A DNA stretch of 64,000 nucleotides from Apoderus coryli. Taxonomy: Eukaryota; Arthropoda; Insecta; Coleoptera; Attelabidae. The position numbers and the translations under genes are program-made. Location: NCBI GenBank assembly GCA_911728435.2, contig OU452203.1, forward strand, positions 21,702,134 to 21,766,133. The letters are read 5' to 3'. Below are positions 49,401 through 61,529 of this stretch, one piece after another. Every line of letters begins with the position of its first letter. Position 1 is the first letter of the stretch. The notes under the pieces were generated by a model. That model was not told where the DNA came from. It saw nothing but the letters and a program-made list of their open reading frames with translations, and did not search any database.

Positions 49401-52400
49401 TAAAAAACTTTATACATATTCCTACTAAATATCATTGTCTTTATAAGATATTAGAATATTAGATATTCCAAATCAGTTAGCCTCAACATGGCTTCCTATA
49501 ATATGCTCTGTAGTGTTTTAATCTTTGACGGGCATCGCTAATAGAGAAGCGCAAGCGCAAGAGATCAAAAAAACTGTCGTTTTATTTTTTAGGTTTGTGA
49601 ACAGAAAACAGAGAGCTGCATACCAAATCTTGGTCATTTTAAAAAAAAGTCGATACCAATAAAATAAAACATTGTCGTTTGTGCGCTAGATCTTACATCT
49701 AAACACAGTTTAATAGGGTCAGAACTGTGATCTAAATGTTTGGCTTGTCTCTTGTTTTCCTTTTGTTGTCGTATATCTTTCTTTCTTTTCTAGTGAAATA
49801 TCTGTGACGGGTTTCCGATAATAGGTGGTTTCTTTCGCTACTGATTTCAGGATCCAAACGCGTTTGGATTCACTGATCATGTTCTTTGGCTAAAAACGCA
49901 TTTTCTGATTCATCCCCACTTTAGCGCCCACCGTGATCCGGATCCGTAATCCCCTTGCCTCTCCGGAATTTAAAAAATATGATTCGTTTCATTCGAACAT
50001 AAAATTCTAACCTCTGAAACTTTCTAAAATGTCATATTTGTAAACAAACACGTTATAGGAAAAAGAAAAGTTCTAGTCTAAAGAGGTTATGCCTCTTTAG
50101 ACTCGAACTTTTAGGTTAAACTTATCGAGCGTTCTTTCTTTTCTTCTCTATAGCAATGAAAAGAAACACGATTCAGAATCCAACGAATCATAAATATAAA
50201 ATCCGGATCAAGAAAACTAGCGAAATAAAGCAGCTATTTATCAGAGATACGAACTATCTCTGGATATTATGAATATTAGATTGTTATGAGGATTGTTCCC
50301 ACAAGTGTCAGAAACAGTCTGGATTCTGAGCATAACGTTGTTGACGTGCGGTTAAATTGGTTTGCGCAGAATCCTGACTGATTCTGACGCTTGTGAAAAC
50401 AAACTTATAATGTATTTCTATTTGTTACATTTCTATTACTTTTTAAACATAAATCTATTACGTTTATTACAATTACACACCATTTTCTATTACTAAAAAT
50501 TGTTTGCCAGCAACAACACTGCCTTCTAGTTTGGCGACTATGGATCATAGGACCATAGGAATGTGCTTTTTCAAGATGTAGAAGCTGCAAATGTGGTGTG
50601 GAGGGATGAAAGGCGCTGATTTAAGTTAATTTTAAAAAGAAAAGAAGTGATCTTCTTTACTAACTTACAGGCATAAACGTAGCTGTTCCAGTTAACCCAA
50701 TATATTGTTTCACTGTCTTCTGAATGGTTGGTCCCGTCAGTACAAATAGATCCAAGGTACCACCCTCGACCATAAAATAGGCGAGACTGTTCTTTGTATC
50801 GATATCGATCCATTGTTGAGCCGCGTTATGAACGAATAAACCTGATGATACGTTACTGAAACAAAACGTAGATAACCCCAGCTGGCAAATGTGTCATTTA
50901 AGGTAGTTACCCGTGACTGTATATGACTGGGATGCTGCCATACATGCCCATAGTGGAATTAATTTCGTAGGCCCAATTATCGACGTTTCTCATTCTGTAT
51001 GGATCGATTGATTGGTCGGCTGTATGTAGGAGAGGTATAGCGTATGCATGTTCAGATAAACCCATCAAAAAGTTGCTGCTATGGAATTGCACCGCAAAGG
51101 TGAAGGCTTGACTGTTAGCGGTCTGAAAGGTAATGTGAAGTTTTCATTTTAATAATAATAAAATGAAAATGCTTCAAAAATAATTTTTTTTTGGGAATTA
51201 TTGAATTTCGTTATCACTAAAATGCTTTATCATTAATATAAATTGTCAAATACTAATTACTTACGTTCTCCATAACAATTCTGCTACCGTCTAAAACCGA
51301 TATTAACTGGTCGTTTGTGTAGAACTCCAATTCGAAGCTACCTGAAGATGTTTTACCGATTTGGACGAAACTTGTATCATTCTGTTCAGCAGTAGTGCGC
51401 GCGTAATGTACAAAATTATCACCGCTCTTGTGTAACCTCAACCTAAACATTTGATAAGATTTTCCAGTCGATTAAGCAATCAAAAAAACGTAGAAAACGC
51501 GGTTTTACTTGTCTCTTTTTGGTTCTTCTGCCAAAACGTGTTCCAGCTTGTATCTGTGCGAGTCTGGTTCTTCAATTATTATGCGGAAGGCACTATCTTC
51601 TACTGGGATAATCACCAGCACCAAATTGGTACCATTTTTGTTTTTTAATGGTACATGTACGGAACCATCAACTTCGCTGATGTCGTCCAGATTAGCATCG
51701 AACAGTTCGGATGTTGTTGGTTGATATGTTCGTAGTCGGCTTTAGATTCAAAAATGTTTTAATCAAAAAGTTATTGAACGATCTTAATAACTAGAATAAA
51801 TGAAAATAATTTCGTGGCAAAGCGGACTAAAATGTTGGTTTTACCTACACAAGGAATTTTGTTTAATTTAGCAGGGCCCCAGTCTAATTCAATAGAACCA
51901 GACCGAGGCATGGGTCGACAGATACTGACGAATTCGTTTCGCCCATCTACAAATATCGGCCAGCATTTAAGCACAATAGGATACACAACAGTAGACACAT
52001 GTAAACACGTATCATCTACATGTACATAGTAATGCATATCCTATACCATGCAGAGGCCGAACAAACTCAATGTATAGGTATTAATAACTAGAATGTTGTT
52101 TTGTAGAAATATGATAAACGTTTGATTGTAATCGGTGTCCCAAACACTGCCCCCTCGAATTTAAATATACAGTGAGAGCAAAAAGTGACCCATAAATTCG
52201 ATATACAATTTTGTTTGAAAGAGATATGAATAATTAAAAACTGTATACTTACTTGCAATATTCGATCCTTGAACAATTCTTGAACATCACATGATCGGCT
52301 GCTTGAGCAATGCTTGTTGCTAATATAGCAATAAGCAATGCTAAATACGTTTGCCTATCGGGAAAAATAAAAAAAATCTTTTATTTATTTTAACTAACAT

Positions 52401-52987
52401 TTAATATCAATAATATGATGCCGAGGCTGAGATTTCAGCATATGAATCTAGCCGAGCTATTAAATTAACTTTTTGCCTTGTTAAACAGTCACTTGTACAG
52501 GGGGCGACCATAATACAAACTTTTATTTACGAATCACGCGGCATTTTTAAATTTCTAGGCTCTAACAAAAGTTCGCAGTTGCGCCAAAACACGCCAGTAA
52601 TAGTAGTAATTCGTATTTCCAAAATTAGTGAAAATCGATAAAGGCGTTTAGAAATTATTCCGGAAAAACGACATTAATTTGAGCGCCCTGTAGAGGCAAA
52701 ACGAAGCTTGATCGGCTTATTTTTAGATGAGGAATTTGTATATAAATAATTAATGTAAAAAATAATTGCCGATCACCATTCCACCAACTTGAAAAAAGTG
52801 TCAAAATTCAAAATTTTGAAATGGCAACCGCCAATTTTATATATTTCTTTGCATGAAAAATAAGGGCAAGTTTATGAGAGAATGTTTATTGCAATTTTAC
52901 ATTTTTCTATTAAACAAAAGTGATGTGAATTATTAAGGAACATACCCGAGAGTTATATAACTTTGGTACTTACCTGGATAGTCCCAT
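43403..52987 (-). CDS. GH31 alpha-glucosidase, glucosidase II alpha-subunit (GANAB) type
   Basis: Fifteen exons on minus: 52974-52987, 52253-52354, 51509-51739, 51265-51442, 50911-51122, 50669-50855, 47639-47948, 47244-47506, 46786-47043, 46250-46499, 44995-45152, 44826-44936, 44645-44766, 44519-44592 and 43403-43497. They sum to 2565 bases in frame, 854 residues. The first exon codes only MGLS. A signal peptide (YLALLIAILATSIAQA) follows, then KNCSRIEYCNR. The active site is clear: FGYQQSRWGYYS, LDVIWLDYNW, GIWNDMNEPSIF with the nucleophile Asp, MWTGDNTSEW with the acid/base Asp, and FCGADIGGF. The family removes glucose from N-glycans in the ER. Here DYNWTNNGRYF replaces the usual DIEHADGKRYF and the protein is shorter than typical GANAB (about 925-945), so a divergent secreted or gut paralogue is possible. 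Intron 6 (2.7 kb) holds nested transposons. Confidence 0.9.
43930..44160 (+). mobile_element. 3' end fragment of an RTE-like non-LTR retrotransposon
   Basis: A 74-residue frame gives the extreme C-terminus of a reverse transcriptase protein: WTRRILEWRPRQEAYRNRG, RPPIRWTDDLKR, NWMQAAQDRDTWRELRETY. A GAT-repeat tail (gatgatgatgatgatgag) follows directly. The 5' part is missing, as in a truncated insertion. It lies in the last intron of the glucosidase gene, on the opposite strand. Confidence 0.85.
45222..45855. repeat. Two-copy tandem repeat of about 300 bases in a glucosidase intron
   Basis: The segments ttctaaaagagttgtaactt (near 45279 and 45560) and ttaagaaaatatactttatt (near 45449 and 45818) occur in the same order, which marks an imperfect duplication. 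A further partial copy (ttttgctagttttacgaaaa) sits near 45755. Confidence 0.7.
46561..46745 (+). pseudogene. Mariner transposase C-terminal fragment in glucosidase intron 9
   Basis: The frame reads LLEHPPYSLDLAPSDYYPF, the DD34D-type third catalytic Asp motif of mariner, then LKRFFPGKRF. Only about 60 residues remain. It lies between exons 9 and 10 of the glucosidase gene, on the opposite strand. Confidence 0.8.
48004..49134. mobile_element. Outer terminal-inverted-repeat element in glucosidase intron 6
   Basis: The left end has aatcacgccgtgaccgatta and taaccggtt. The right end has aaccgcggttataatcggtg and gcgtgaatttgac, which are inverted partners. No transposase was found. It is split by the element at 48139-48831. 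Confidence 0.7.
48139..48831. mobile_element. Inner element with CCCAGCTAG ends, rich in TGACGTCA-like sites
   Basis: The ends cccagctagcaag and cttactagctggg are inverted. Next to them, tgacgtcaaaacacgtga at the left and tcacgtcaaaatcacgtg at the right are shared. Many ACGTCA/TGACGT palindromes occur inside and just outside (near 48102, 48121, 48152, 48200, 48241, 48746). No coding capacity was seen. It appears to have inserted into the outer element. Confidence 0.65.
49845..50412. repeat. Cluster of palindromes in glucosidase intron 6
   Basis: It holds gatccaaacgcgtttggatt near 49851; a hairpin agtctaaagagg / cctctttagact near 50074-50103; and an inverted pair acaagtgtcagaaacagtct / tgattctgacgcttgtg near 50300 and 50380. 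It may be a decayed fold-back element. No coding segment was seen. Confidence 0.5.
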
Positions 52988-55780
52988 TGTAACTAACTTA
53001 AATGTTCATGCAGGTCTAATGCTTTTATATAACCTAGCAAAAAACACTCAAAATGTAATCGATCATGTTATTAAAAATTACCAAAAAAAATATTCCTCAA
53101 GTGGTTCAAAATGTGATAACAATGAGTGTTGTTGTTTGTTTTTTGTTATTTAATAGTAGATAAGTAAGGTACATTATTTATCATTCTCATCGATCATGTA
53201 ATTTTGCTGCTTTGTGTCCGATATCTTATTCGGATTATAAAATTATGTCACATCTTTTAATTAAAGATGCAGAGGATGATTTCAAATACAATAATCCATG
53301 CCTCATCGCGCATCTCAAAACCTACTTAGGATATTGTACATTTCGAAAAAAAAAATACTGTTAGGCGTTAAGAAGAATTGATTTGATAATTGGACGTACA
53401 TGACGTAGATGCAGTTGTAGGCTCTCTGCATCTACGCCTGTACAAAACCCGATAAAAAGGCATTTTTACCATTGCATTTGTTGACAAATACGATATGGTA
53501 GTTACTTAGGGGTTTTGAAGCAAAATAGGCATTCCTCGTTAATTTAATATACAGGGTCTAGTCAAAAATTTCGAAAATCTAGTAAAAAAGTAAATGTAGT
53601 GACAACATTTTTAATCTGCAAAGCCGAACAAAATTTTCAAATAAAGATGTTTAAATTTTTATTTAAAAAAAGCACTTTTTGAAAAATTTTAATAAAAAAC
53701 TGTCAAATTTGACAGGCAAAGCAAGTCGCCCAACTATAATGGTATACATAATTTTTGGTTTTTAGACAAGCAAAAACTAACTGCGTAATTAAGTTTCACT
53801 TGTTTTTAATAATAAAAGAAAATGCCATTTGATGCAGACTTTTTTGTGGACTGCAGAAACATTTTAATTCTTATTTATATTAAAATTCGAGCAATTGTTA
53901 AGATTGGAGGGATTCAATTTGTTTGAAATGACAATAACGACGTGATTCTTCCCGGACTAGGTACTTTCTCAAAGAAAAAGCGTCAGGGAAGTGGGTACAT
54001 CTCGGACGGTTGCCGAAAAAATTGTTTAGGTGTCTTTATCAGATTACTAACCTTCTCTAGACGTCATTATATATCTATGCCAAAAAAATATCTCAAAAAT
54101 ATTAAAAATTTTGAAAACCTAATCACGTCAATACAAAATCATTATATGTGATAAATCTGGCACCAATGCAAGAGAAAGAGTAACTTAACGCATTCTCCTC
54201 TTTGTATATATTATTCTTCTCGTTTTAAAAATTGTGTTAAATCTTACAACATATTCATGAATCAGTAACAAACAGTTTCATATAGCGAACAAGTTAGTTG
54301 AGTGATATTTACCGTAATTAAGTCCAGATGTTGGTGACAGTTGATTAAAATATACGACAAGAACAGTACTGGCCTTTACTTTTATTACAGTGTAAGTACT
54401 AAACTATTTTTTTCATTTTAGACAAACATTAACAAAATATTTATTAGTTATAAAGCCTCTTGTATTTTGCCCTACTAGTGATGCCTTAGCATGTTTCATA
54501 ATCAAAATACAGCTTCAGATGCGTTGTCATGTATTTTGTTGTGGGCTTTTTTTTCAATTTCCACAAAATAAATCCATAAAAACTATTTTTAGAGTTGCTT
54601 ACATTTTTACTAGGTACTAGTATGAATAATTTTATCCACTGTTTGTTTTTAATTTCTCAAAATGTACCTATTATACAAGGTGGTCTAACGAAAAGTACCT
54701 ACCTATGCATCTAGCTTTTACTCTTTTCGTGAAATTTCAAGCAGAAGTGCTCGGAAATTGACATTTTACTTTGTAAGAATTTTTTAAGTTTCTAATTGTT
54801 GGATTTAACATAAAGAGTGCAAAAATTACTTTATGATCACCAGCGCATATATATTTTAGTTATTAGAATTCAAAACAACTCCCTGGTCTTCAGTGCTTGT
54901 TAGTTTATTTAAACTATTATTGTAGAAATTTGTTTTTGTCACTTTACTTATATAAATGTTAAATTATGTATTTTTTACAATAAGCGAATAATTACGTAAC
55001 GGTTGTCATTTTTTATAGTCATGATGATGCTTTTTTCACAAAAATGTCCACAATTTATTTAAATTGATTTTTGTGTCGTGAAAATTCAAATTTATTTCGA
55101 AAATTTTTCTGCATATCAGGCTCCTTCCGATTCCAATTGATAGCAGCAGCACTGCTTTAAGTTTTAAGGGAAATCTAGGTGCATACTTTTTGATTAACCC
55201 CTGTAGCTAGCGACAATTCTGCTAAAACTATTTTTCGAGTCTGTTTTTATAGCTAGAATAAACACTTATTGGTGAATCAACCGCCGATAGTGTTATATTT
55301 TTAAATTTCTCTATTATAGATTGAGCAAAATACCATTAAAACTTTTTAGGGAATATACCTAATACTGTAACTTTAGATTAAAGTTACTTTAAACCGATTT
55401 AAATACATCTCGCATTTCTGCTGAAACAGCTTTTAAATAACTTTTTTTTTTAACATGAAAAATTGCGTAGTGGACTTCCTTTTATTCACACTGATAAAAA
55501 CTTAATTTGCCCACACATGTAAAATATGATAAATCGCAAAATGAGGTCAGCATATATATGAAGTTCTTAAAGGTTATCAATTTTAAGTTATTATTTTTGT
55601 TATTAAAATAGGCTAAGCGTAAATTAGTATAGTTGATTTTTAACATCTATTATTATGAAATTGTGATAAATTTCGTTAAATAGTTTCAATTTTGAGCCAA
55701 TTGTACTGAATCTTTTTCAAAAAATCTTACGAGATATCCCAAAATATATTTTAGAACAAAGCCTTGTATAATTATATAAA
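52988..55780. other. Intergenic stretch left of a retrotransposon
   Basis: About 2.8 kb of AT-rich DNA holds the glucosidase promoter at its left end and an atatacagggtctag motif near 53550. The 70-residue frame at 53942-54151 is basic and low in complexity, with no family resemblance. I see no gene. Confidence 0.5.
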
Positions 55781-55782
55781 CC

Positions 55783-57380
55783 ATATAAATAAATAAATAA
55801 ACGATTTATTGTGTGATAATATTTTACAAATAACATTAACAAAATAATAATACGTTATAATAATCGTACATATTATACATCAAATATACGTCTGGTACGA
55901 CAATCATCACACAAAAGGAAAGAGATTTGGCTTTAAGCCATTCTTCCACTCTACCCATTCCTAAATTAATATACATCAGAAAGTAAAAATTGTAAGAAAA
56001 TAAAACAAAAACTCAAAACAAAAACTTACTGTGCCATAATTGTGTTTTAAATCGTGGCAAAGGCAAGTCTAACAAATCATTTACTTTGTTCAGAAGTTGA
56101 GGCGCCACATAAGAGAAGCAGACCTCAAACTTCGAAGTCACATGCTGTGGAATCGTGAAAGTATTATGCCGTATATTCACACTATGAACAGCAGCCCTCC
56201 GTTGTAATAGTTCTTTTAAATATATAGGTGTATCCGAGTGATACACTTTATACAATAATATTATGTAAAGATACTCAAGTCTGACAGTCAATCTAGACTC
56301 GTTTAGCCGATCGAGAAAATGAGTAATATGAGACCTGTATGGCACTGAGCACGCGAATCTAATGCAAGCATTCTGAACTCTTTGGATTTTATCTTTGTTG
56401 TAATTTGTCAAAAAATTGTAATAAACTTGTGAACAGTAATCAAGGTGAGGATAGATGAGCACCCTGACCAGTTTCAATTTTGTTGATTCCCCAAGCAGCC
56501 CTTTAACGGATAAATTGATTTAAGCCGGAACATTGAGCTCCTGTAAACCGTAAGGCAATGCTCAGGAAAACTTAGTCTTGAGTCAAATAATAATCCAAGG
56601 TTTTTCGCTTTATGCGCCCACTCTATAACCGCATTATTAATCGTAACTATGTAATCCCGAGTTATCATCTCCCCATACCTCTCACTGCCCACACACATAG
56701 CAATCGATTTAGTAGGATTTATTCTTAAACCATTAGCCTCACACCAGTCCGAGAAAGCATCTAAGTCCCCATTAACTTTGATAAAAGCGTCATCTGCATC
56801 TGTTACATAGAAAGGCATACATATGCATTTTCAGATGCCTTATGTTTGACGCGACGTCAAAACAATAAATAGAGAATAGAAGGGGTCCCAGTATGCTTCC
56901 CTGAGGCGCTCCGCGCTTGACAATACCGGCGCTTGACCACTGGGATGCGCTTAGCCTGACTCTCTGCCGACGATCAAATAAATAACTCTCAAGCCATCCC
57001 AAAGAGATGGGATCAAATCCCAAGTATCTGAGCTTAGCTAAAAGTAGATTGAAATTGACCAGGTCGAACGCTTTACTCTGGTCAAGGAGGATAAATGCTA
57101 TACACTGAAATTTGTCTAGCGCCCGAGCTAGTTCATCAGAAACCCTCAAAAAAACCGTCGCAGTGCTGTGCCTCTTTCGAAAACCCGACTGAAATGGTGG
57201 TAGAATATTATTCATATTTAAATATTCTTGTATTTGTGTGCTCATTATACGCTCAAAAATTTTGGAAATTGCAGGTAATATACTTATTGGTCTAAGATCA
57301 TTATAAGAGGCAGGAGAGTCAACCTTTGGAATCGGAACAATTTTAGACAGATCTTTTAAAAATGTACCTAAGTATACCAT
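55783..57380 (-). mobile_element. 5'-truncated non-LTR retrotransposon (jockey/CR1-like reverse transcriptase)
   Basis: Read on minus, the first frame (57380-56790) has LRPISILPAISKIFERIM, QSGFRKRHSTATVFLRV, LLDQSKAFDLVNFNLL and RGAPQGSILGPLLFSIY. A frameshift follows, with ADDAFIKVNGDL near 56790 (active site), LRINPTKSIAM and NLGLLFDSRL. After another shift near 56475 comes VRVLIYPHLDYCSQVY and a C-terminal region ending at 56013. The 3' end carries a TTTATTTATTTATT repeat near 55790. It is dead because of frame breaks and the missing 5' part. Confidence 0.92.
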
Positions 57381-58016
57381 TTTGAAAATAATAGTCCGTT
57401 CCCTTAATTCATGTACACCCTGTATATTTTCTTGAACATATTGATGTTGATGTTTAGTGATAAATAATAAAATTTCAAATGAAGTAATGCTTAAAAATAG
57501 GTCAACTATAATACATTTATTTATATGCAGGAAGATAAAACCATATGGTGTATTACTTATTGCTATTCAGTAGAGAAAAACACTGTTTGCAACTAAATAT
57601 TTCAGCATGTTTGCAAGAATAATAAAAGCCCGCTGTAAAATCTCTATTTTTAGTTAATGGAATTAACAACAATTTTATTTTGACCTTGCCCAATGCTTCC
57701 GCACATGTTTTATGGGTCAAAAATTATTAAAAATTTTGTAGTAGTATTATCAATACTGTATAATTTGACTATCGCCTGCCTCATATGCCGGACGTTTCTT
57801 TGTAAAACTGACGTTTGATTTACAAGATATACTCTTAGCGTATAGGACGCTATCATTCAAGGCCTAACAAACTATCCTTAATAACCCATTCCAGGCATGT
57901 CGTTTGGCATGCAAATAGCCCTTCATAATATCATTGTCTTGCCCGGAAAAGGTTTCAATTGTAATGCTTTTGTTTGGTATAGGTCTTGCTTAATTCAAGT
58001 ACGGCGCGGCCACACA
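57381..58016. promoter_or_regulatory. Upstream region of SPARC
   Basis: It holds an acaccctgtatatt motif near 57415 and a reverse transcriptase relic copy at 57840-57985, which ends about 30 bases before the SPARC start codon. I could not pick a TATA box or initiator with confidence. Confidence 0.4.
57840..57985. repeat. Dispersed repeat copy next to the SPARC start (related to 16850-17175)
   Basis: It shares gacgctatcattcaaggcct, ggcatgcaaatagccctt and cccggaaaa...tttcaatt with the relic near 16850-17040. The other copy shows reverse transcriptase motifs, so this is most likely a fragment of the same decayed element. Confidence 0.65.
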
Positions 58017-60658
58017 ATGAAGTATTCAATTATACTTCTCTTAAGTCTTCTGTTAATATGCGATAGTTTAGGAGCTGAAAACAAACCGGTAAGTTGGAAG
58101 AAGAAGAAAGTTGTATAAACCTTCAAATATAAATTTGAATTTCAGCGAAAACATAAAAAATATCGCACGAAAAAAGTTAGCGACAATAGTGCTGCCACAT
58201 CATCGTCTGAAAAAAATGAAAACAGTGCTCATCCAATGGCGGTTGGCCTGGAAACTCTAACAGATGACGCAGCGGTGCCAATCATTGGTACGTCAATTTT
58301 AATTTGCTACTAAATCCAAATTTTGTTAGTTTTTGTACAATTCTCGAATTTTATGTAGGACGCCCCAGGAAGGACACTTATTAAAAAAATGTCGTGTGGT
58401 ATTGTCCAAATTAAGATTTAATTAAATTTTACGTTAGCTATAAGATCAAACGAAATCTTTAATTAAATGTCCTTAGCCTTACGTATTGTTATGAATCTAC
58501 CTACCTACTTATTTTTCTTCATTTATTTGATAAGTCAACATTCAATTTAATTCACACGACGTTTTGCAGCTCTAAATAAGTTCACCTCTAAATTTTTGTA
58601 AATATTAATATAACTGAAGTTGTTTGAAAACTACGATTTTTTTAGCTGAAAATATACCCCAGTTAGACAGAAACTGTCCTGAAAAATGAATTGATTCATT
58701 CAAATTTATTACTTTGGTTTTTATTTGAGAGAAAAAGGCAATATTTGTGGGAAAACTCAGTATAAAATGTACCATTTCATCTTCTAAATAGATATAATAA
58801 TGAAATAATATTTAATACCATGACTTAGCATATGTTTACCAAACAAAAAATGTTTGTTTTGATGTTCCCTATCACTTGTTATATATAGTTTTGTCGTTGT
58901 TTTTGGGACACCCTGTATGTATATTATGCTTACTGGTAAAACATACTGCCATCGAATAATAACTATAGACTATTTTAAACTGTGATACTGCAGTAAAACG
59001 TTATTAAACTATTGTCTAAAATTTAAATTTTTACCTAATCAGAGCCTCTATTTTCACAAAAAAATCTACATAAGTTATTTGGGATTTTTTTTAAATTTCC
59101 AAAACAATTAAATTGCCCTGTCCTTTGAGCTTTATCAAACATTTATTTCAGAGACTCCAGCATTGAATGTGTGCGTCTGTCTAGAGGTGACTTATATAAA
59201 ACTTGAACATCTTAAGATTTTTCTAATTTAAATCAAAAAATTTTTTATATCGGTTCCCGCTGTCTTTTAAGCATACAATAAACGTTGTACAACGTTTTCT
59301 TTCGTAAGTAACACCATCAGATATGCAACCTTTAAAGCAATCGATACCAGAATCTCAATATACCTTATGTACATTTTTGCTAAACATTCCCACATCAGTA
59401 ATACTTACTTAAATCCAACAATATCTGTATCATCAAAATAATGCTTCCAGATCCCTGTATTAATGTGCATTGCGGGGCCGGCAGAGTGTGCGAATTGGAT
59501 GATGTTGGGGAGCCGCAATGCGTTTGCATCCCAGAATGCCCTGAGGAAACCGAAAGCCGACGAAAAGTTTGCTCGAATCAAAATGAGACTTGGTCGTCGG
59601 ATTGTGCTCTTTACCGACGGCGGTGCATTTGTGAACGGGGTGACAAAGAATGTAGAGGTGAAAATGATAAGCATGTGCATATTGAATATTATGGCGAGTG
59701 TAGACATATGCAGGTAATCTTCATTAGATTTTTCCAGAATTTTCTAGTCTCGAATATTTTCGATTCTTGAAGTATATTAGGATTTTGATGTGACGTCCAT
59801 CAAGAATTAATTTAATTGCTCATCAATCTAGACATGTTTCGATATAAATTTAACTCATCATCAGTATCCACAAACAATTGTTTCTTAATTCGGAAAAAAT
59901 TAAATCATAAACCGAAGTACCTAAAGCTTTTTAATTGATATATTTTTCTGCTACTAATAAGTTGGTGAATACTGACGACCATCGAAATTAAATTTTTGCA
60001 GAAATGTAAGGAAGAAGAAATGGCAGATTTCCCACGGCGCATGCGCGATTGGTTGTTCAACGTAATGCGCGATTTGGCCGATCGACGTGAATTATCCACT
60101 CATTTTATGCGCATGGAACGTGAGGCTGAAAGTAACATGACAAAACGTTGGATGAATGCCGCTATATGGAAATTCTGCGATTTAGATGGCCATCCACCAG
60201 ACAGGTACGTTGTAGAACTGTTAAAACTCCTACCCGTTTACGATATAGCATTGTATAAGTTTCAATTTTGCATTTCAGCATTATTTCAAATATTTTTGTG
60301 CCGGAATAAAACTACCTTAAAACAATACTTGAGTCTAAAATCGAAGACGACGTTTCGTTATAAAGTTACAGCATCAAACCTAAATTATATTTCAGATCCA
60401 TATCACGACACGAGTTGTTCCCTATTAGGGCCCCACTAATGGCATTAGAACATTGTATCGCTCCATTTTTGAACAATTGTGATAAGGACGATGATCACAG
60501 AATCACAATTAAGGAATGGGCAAAATGTTTAGAACTGGAAGAGGTAAAAATTATTTCAATTTAAAAAAAAAGACAGTTTTGGTAATATTGACTAAAATTT
60601 TCAGGATGAAATTGAGGACCGTTGTGAGGAAATTGGGGAAGAACTGGAGGATGAATAG
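58017..60658 (+). CDS. SPARC: SPARC / osteonectin (BM-40)
   Basis: Secreted calcium- and collagen-binding matrix protein of basement membranes. Six exons: 58017-58088, 58146-58287, 59451-59713, 60002-60204, 60396-60543 and 60605-60658. They splice in frame to 882 bases, 293 residues. A signal peptide (YSIILLLSLLLICDSLGA) is followed by a short basic and Ser-rich region. A follistatin-like domain (DPCINVHCGAGRVCELDDVG, then CVCIPECP and YYGECR) is next. The EC domain has FPRRMRDWLFNVMRDLADRR, a first EF-hand-like loop (FCDLDGHPPDRSISRHEL) and a second EF hand (NCDKDDDHRITIKEWAKCL). The acidic tail GEELEDE extends a little past the second EF hand. Intron 2 is about 1.2 kb. Confidence 0.96.
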
Positions 60659-61360
60659 CTGTGCCATAATAATTAATTTTTATATTACTTAAGTAATAAC
60701 TGCCATATTTTTTAGTTTTAATTAGTCTTTAATAATGCTGTGTACGATTCTCAACTAAAACACTAATTGAAAAGTTTTTCTAGTTTTTTATTTTAGAAAA
60801 TACTATACAGTGAAGAAAATCAGGAAAGTTTCGTTTCAGTTTTTACAGCATCGGAGAAATGTTGATGTTTATGTGATTCATAGTGCTTTTTTAGAGCTGG
60901 TTGTCCTGAGTGATTTGTCGCAGTCCTTGCACGATATTTTGTATAGGTACAGGAGTCTTTTCAATTTTTGGTGTAGTAGATTTCATAGAGAATATGAAAT
61001 ACCAAAATATACCTAGGAAAATGATATAGGAAAATAAAACAAAGACATTTTACTTTTATTATTAATTAATGTCGTTTCTTTCGTTTTTAAATATATCTAT
61101 ATATATATTTTATTTATAACATTAAAATATAATACAAAATATAAAAAAATAATAAGAGAAGTCACAATACTATTTACAAAATATTAATTTCTAGACGAAA
61201 AAAAAACAATTGGAATGAATAATAATAATAATTATTAGTAAAACGCTAAATATATATTTTTTACAAATAAAATAAAATGTAAGATTCTTTGGGTAAAAGA
61301 CGATTTAAAACCAAATTTGTATAAATAAAGGCGTAATCATTGACAATTTACAGCACACCT
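60659..61360. other. SPARC 3' flank and AT-rich intergenic DNA
   Basis: The SPARC 3' UTR probably runs here; an AATAAA near 61033 could be its polyadenylation signal. The frame at 60810-61016 shows no family resemblance. Confidence 0.45.
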
Positions 61361-61364
61361 GTTC

Positions 61365-61525
61365 GAATCACGTGGTTATTGACAGAACACGTGTTCCGAA
61401 TGACAAATGTACATCTGTCAAAATCAGCAGGTTTCCGACATATATAATAAATGACATAATTGATACATATATCAAAGACACGTGGGTTTATGACAAATAT
61501 ACTGTCAAAATAACTAGTTTTCTTT
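61365..61525. repeat. Imperfect direct repeat with three CACGTG boxes
   Basis: CACGTG occurs at about 61369, 61388 and 61479. The segment acacgtg...tgacaaat...ctgtcaaaat appears twice, about 92 bases apart. It could be a regulatory cluster or a decayed repeat. Confidence 0.4.
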
Positions 61526-61529
61526 TATA

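Noticed and set aside
53942..54151. 69-codon plus-strand frame
   Set aside because: It is basic and low in complexity, with no splice partners or motif.
59405..59707. 100-codon minus-strand frame
   Set aside because: It is antisense to SPARC exon 3, which has the follistatin cysteine pattern.
60810..61016. 68-codon plus-strand frame after SPARC
   Set aside because: It is probably 3' UTR or intergenic sequence. There is no motif, and SPARC already ends in the expected place.
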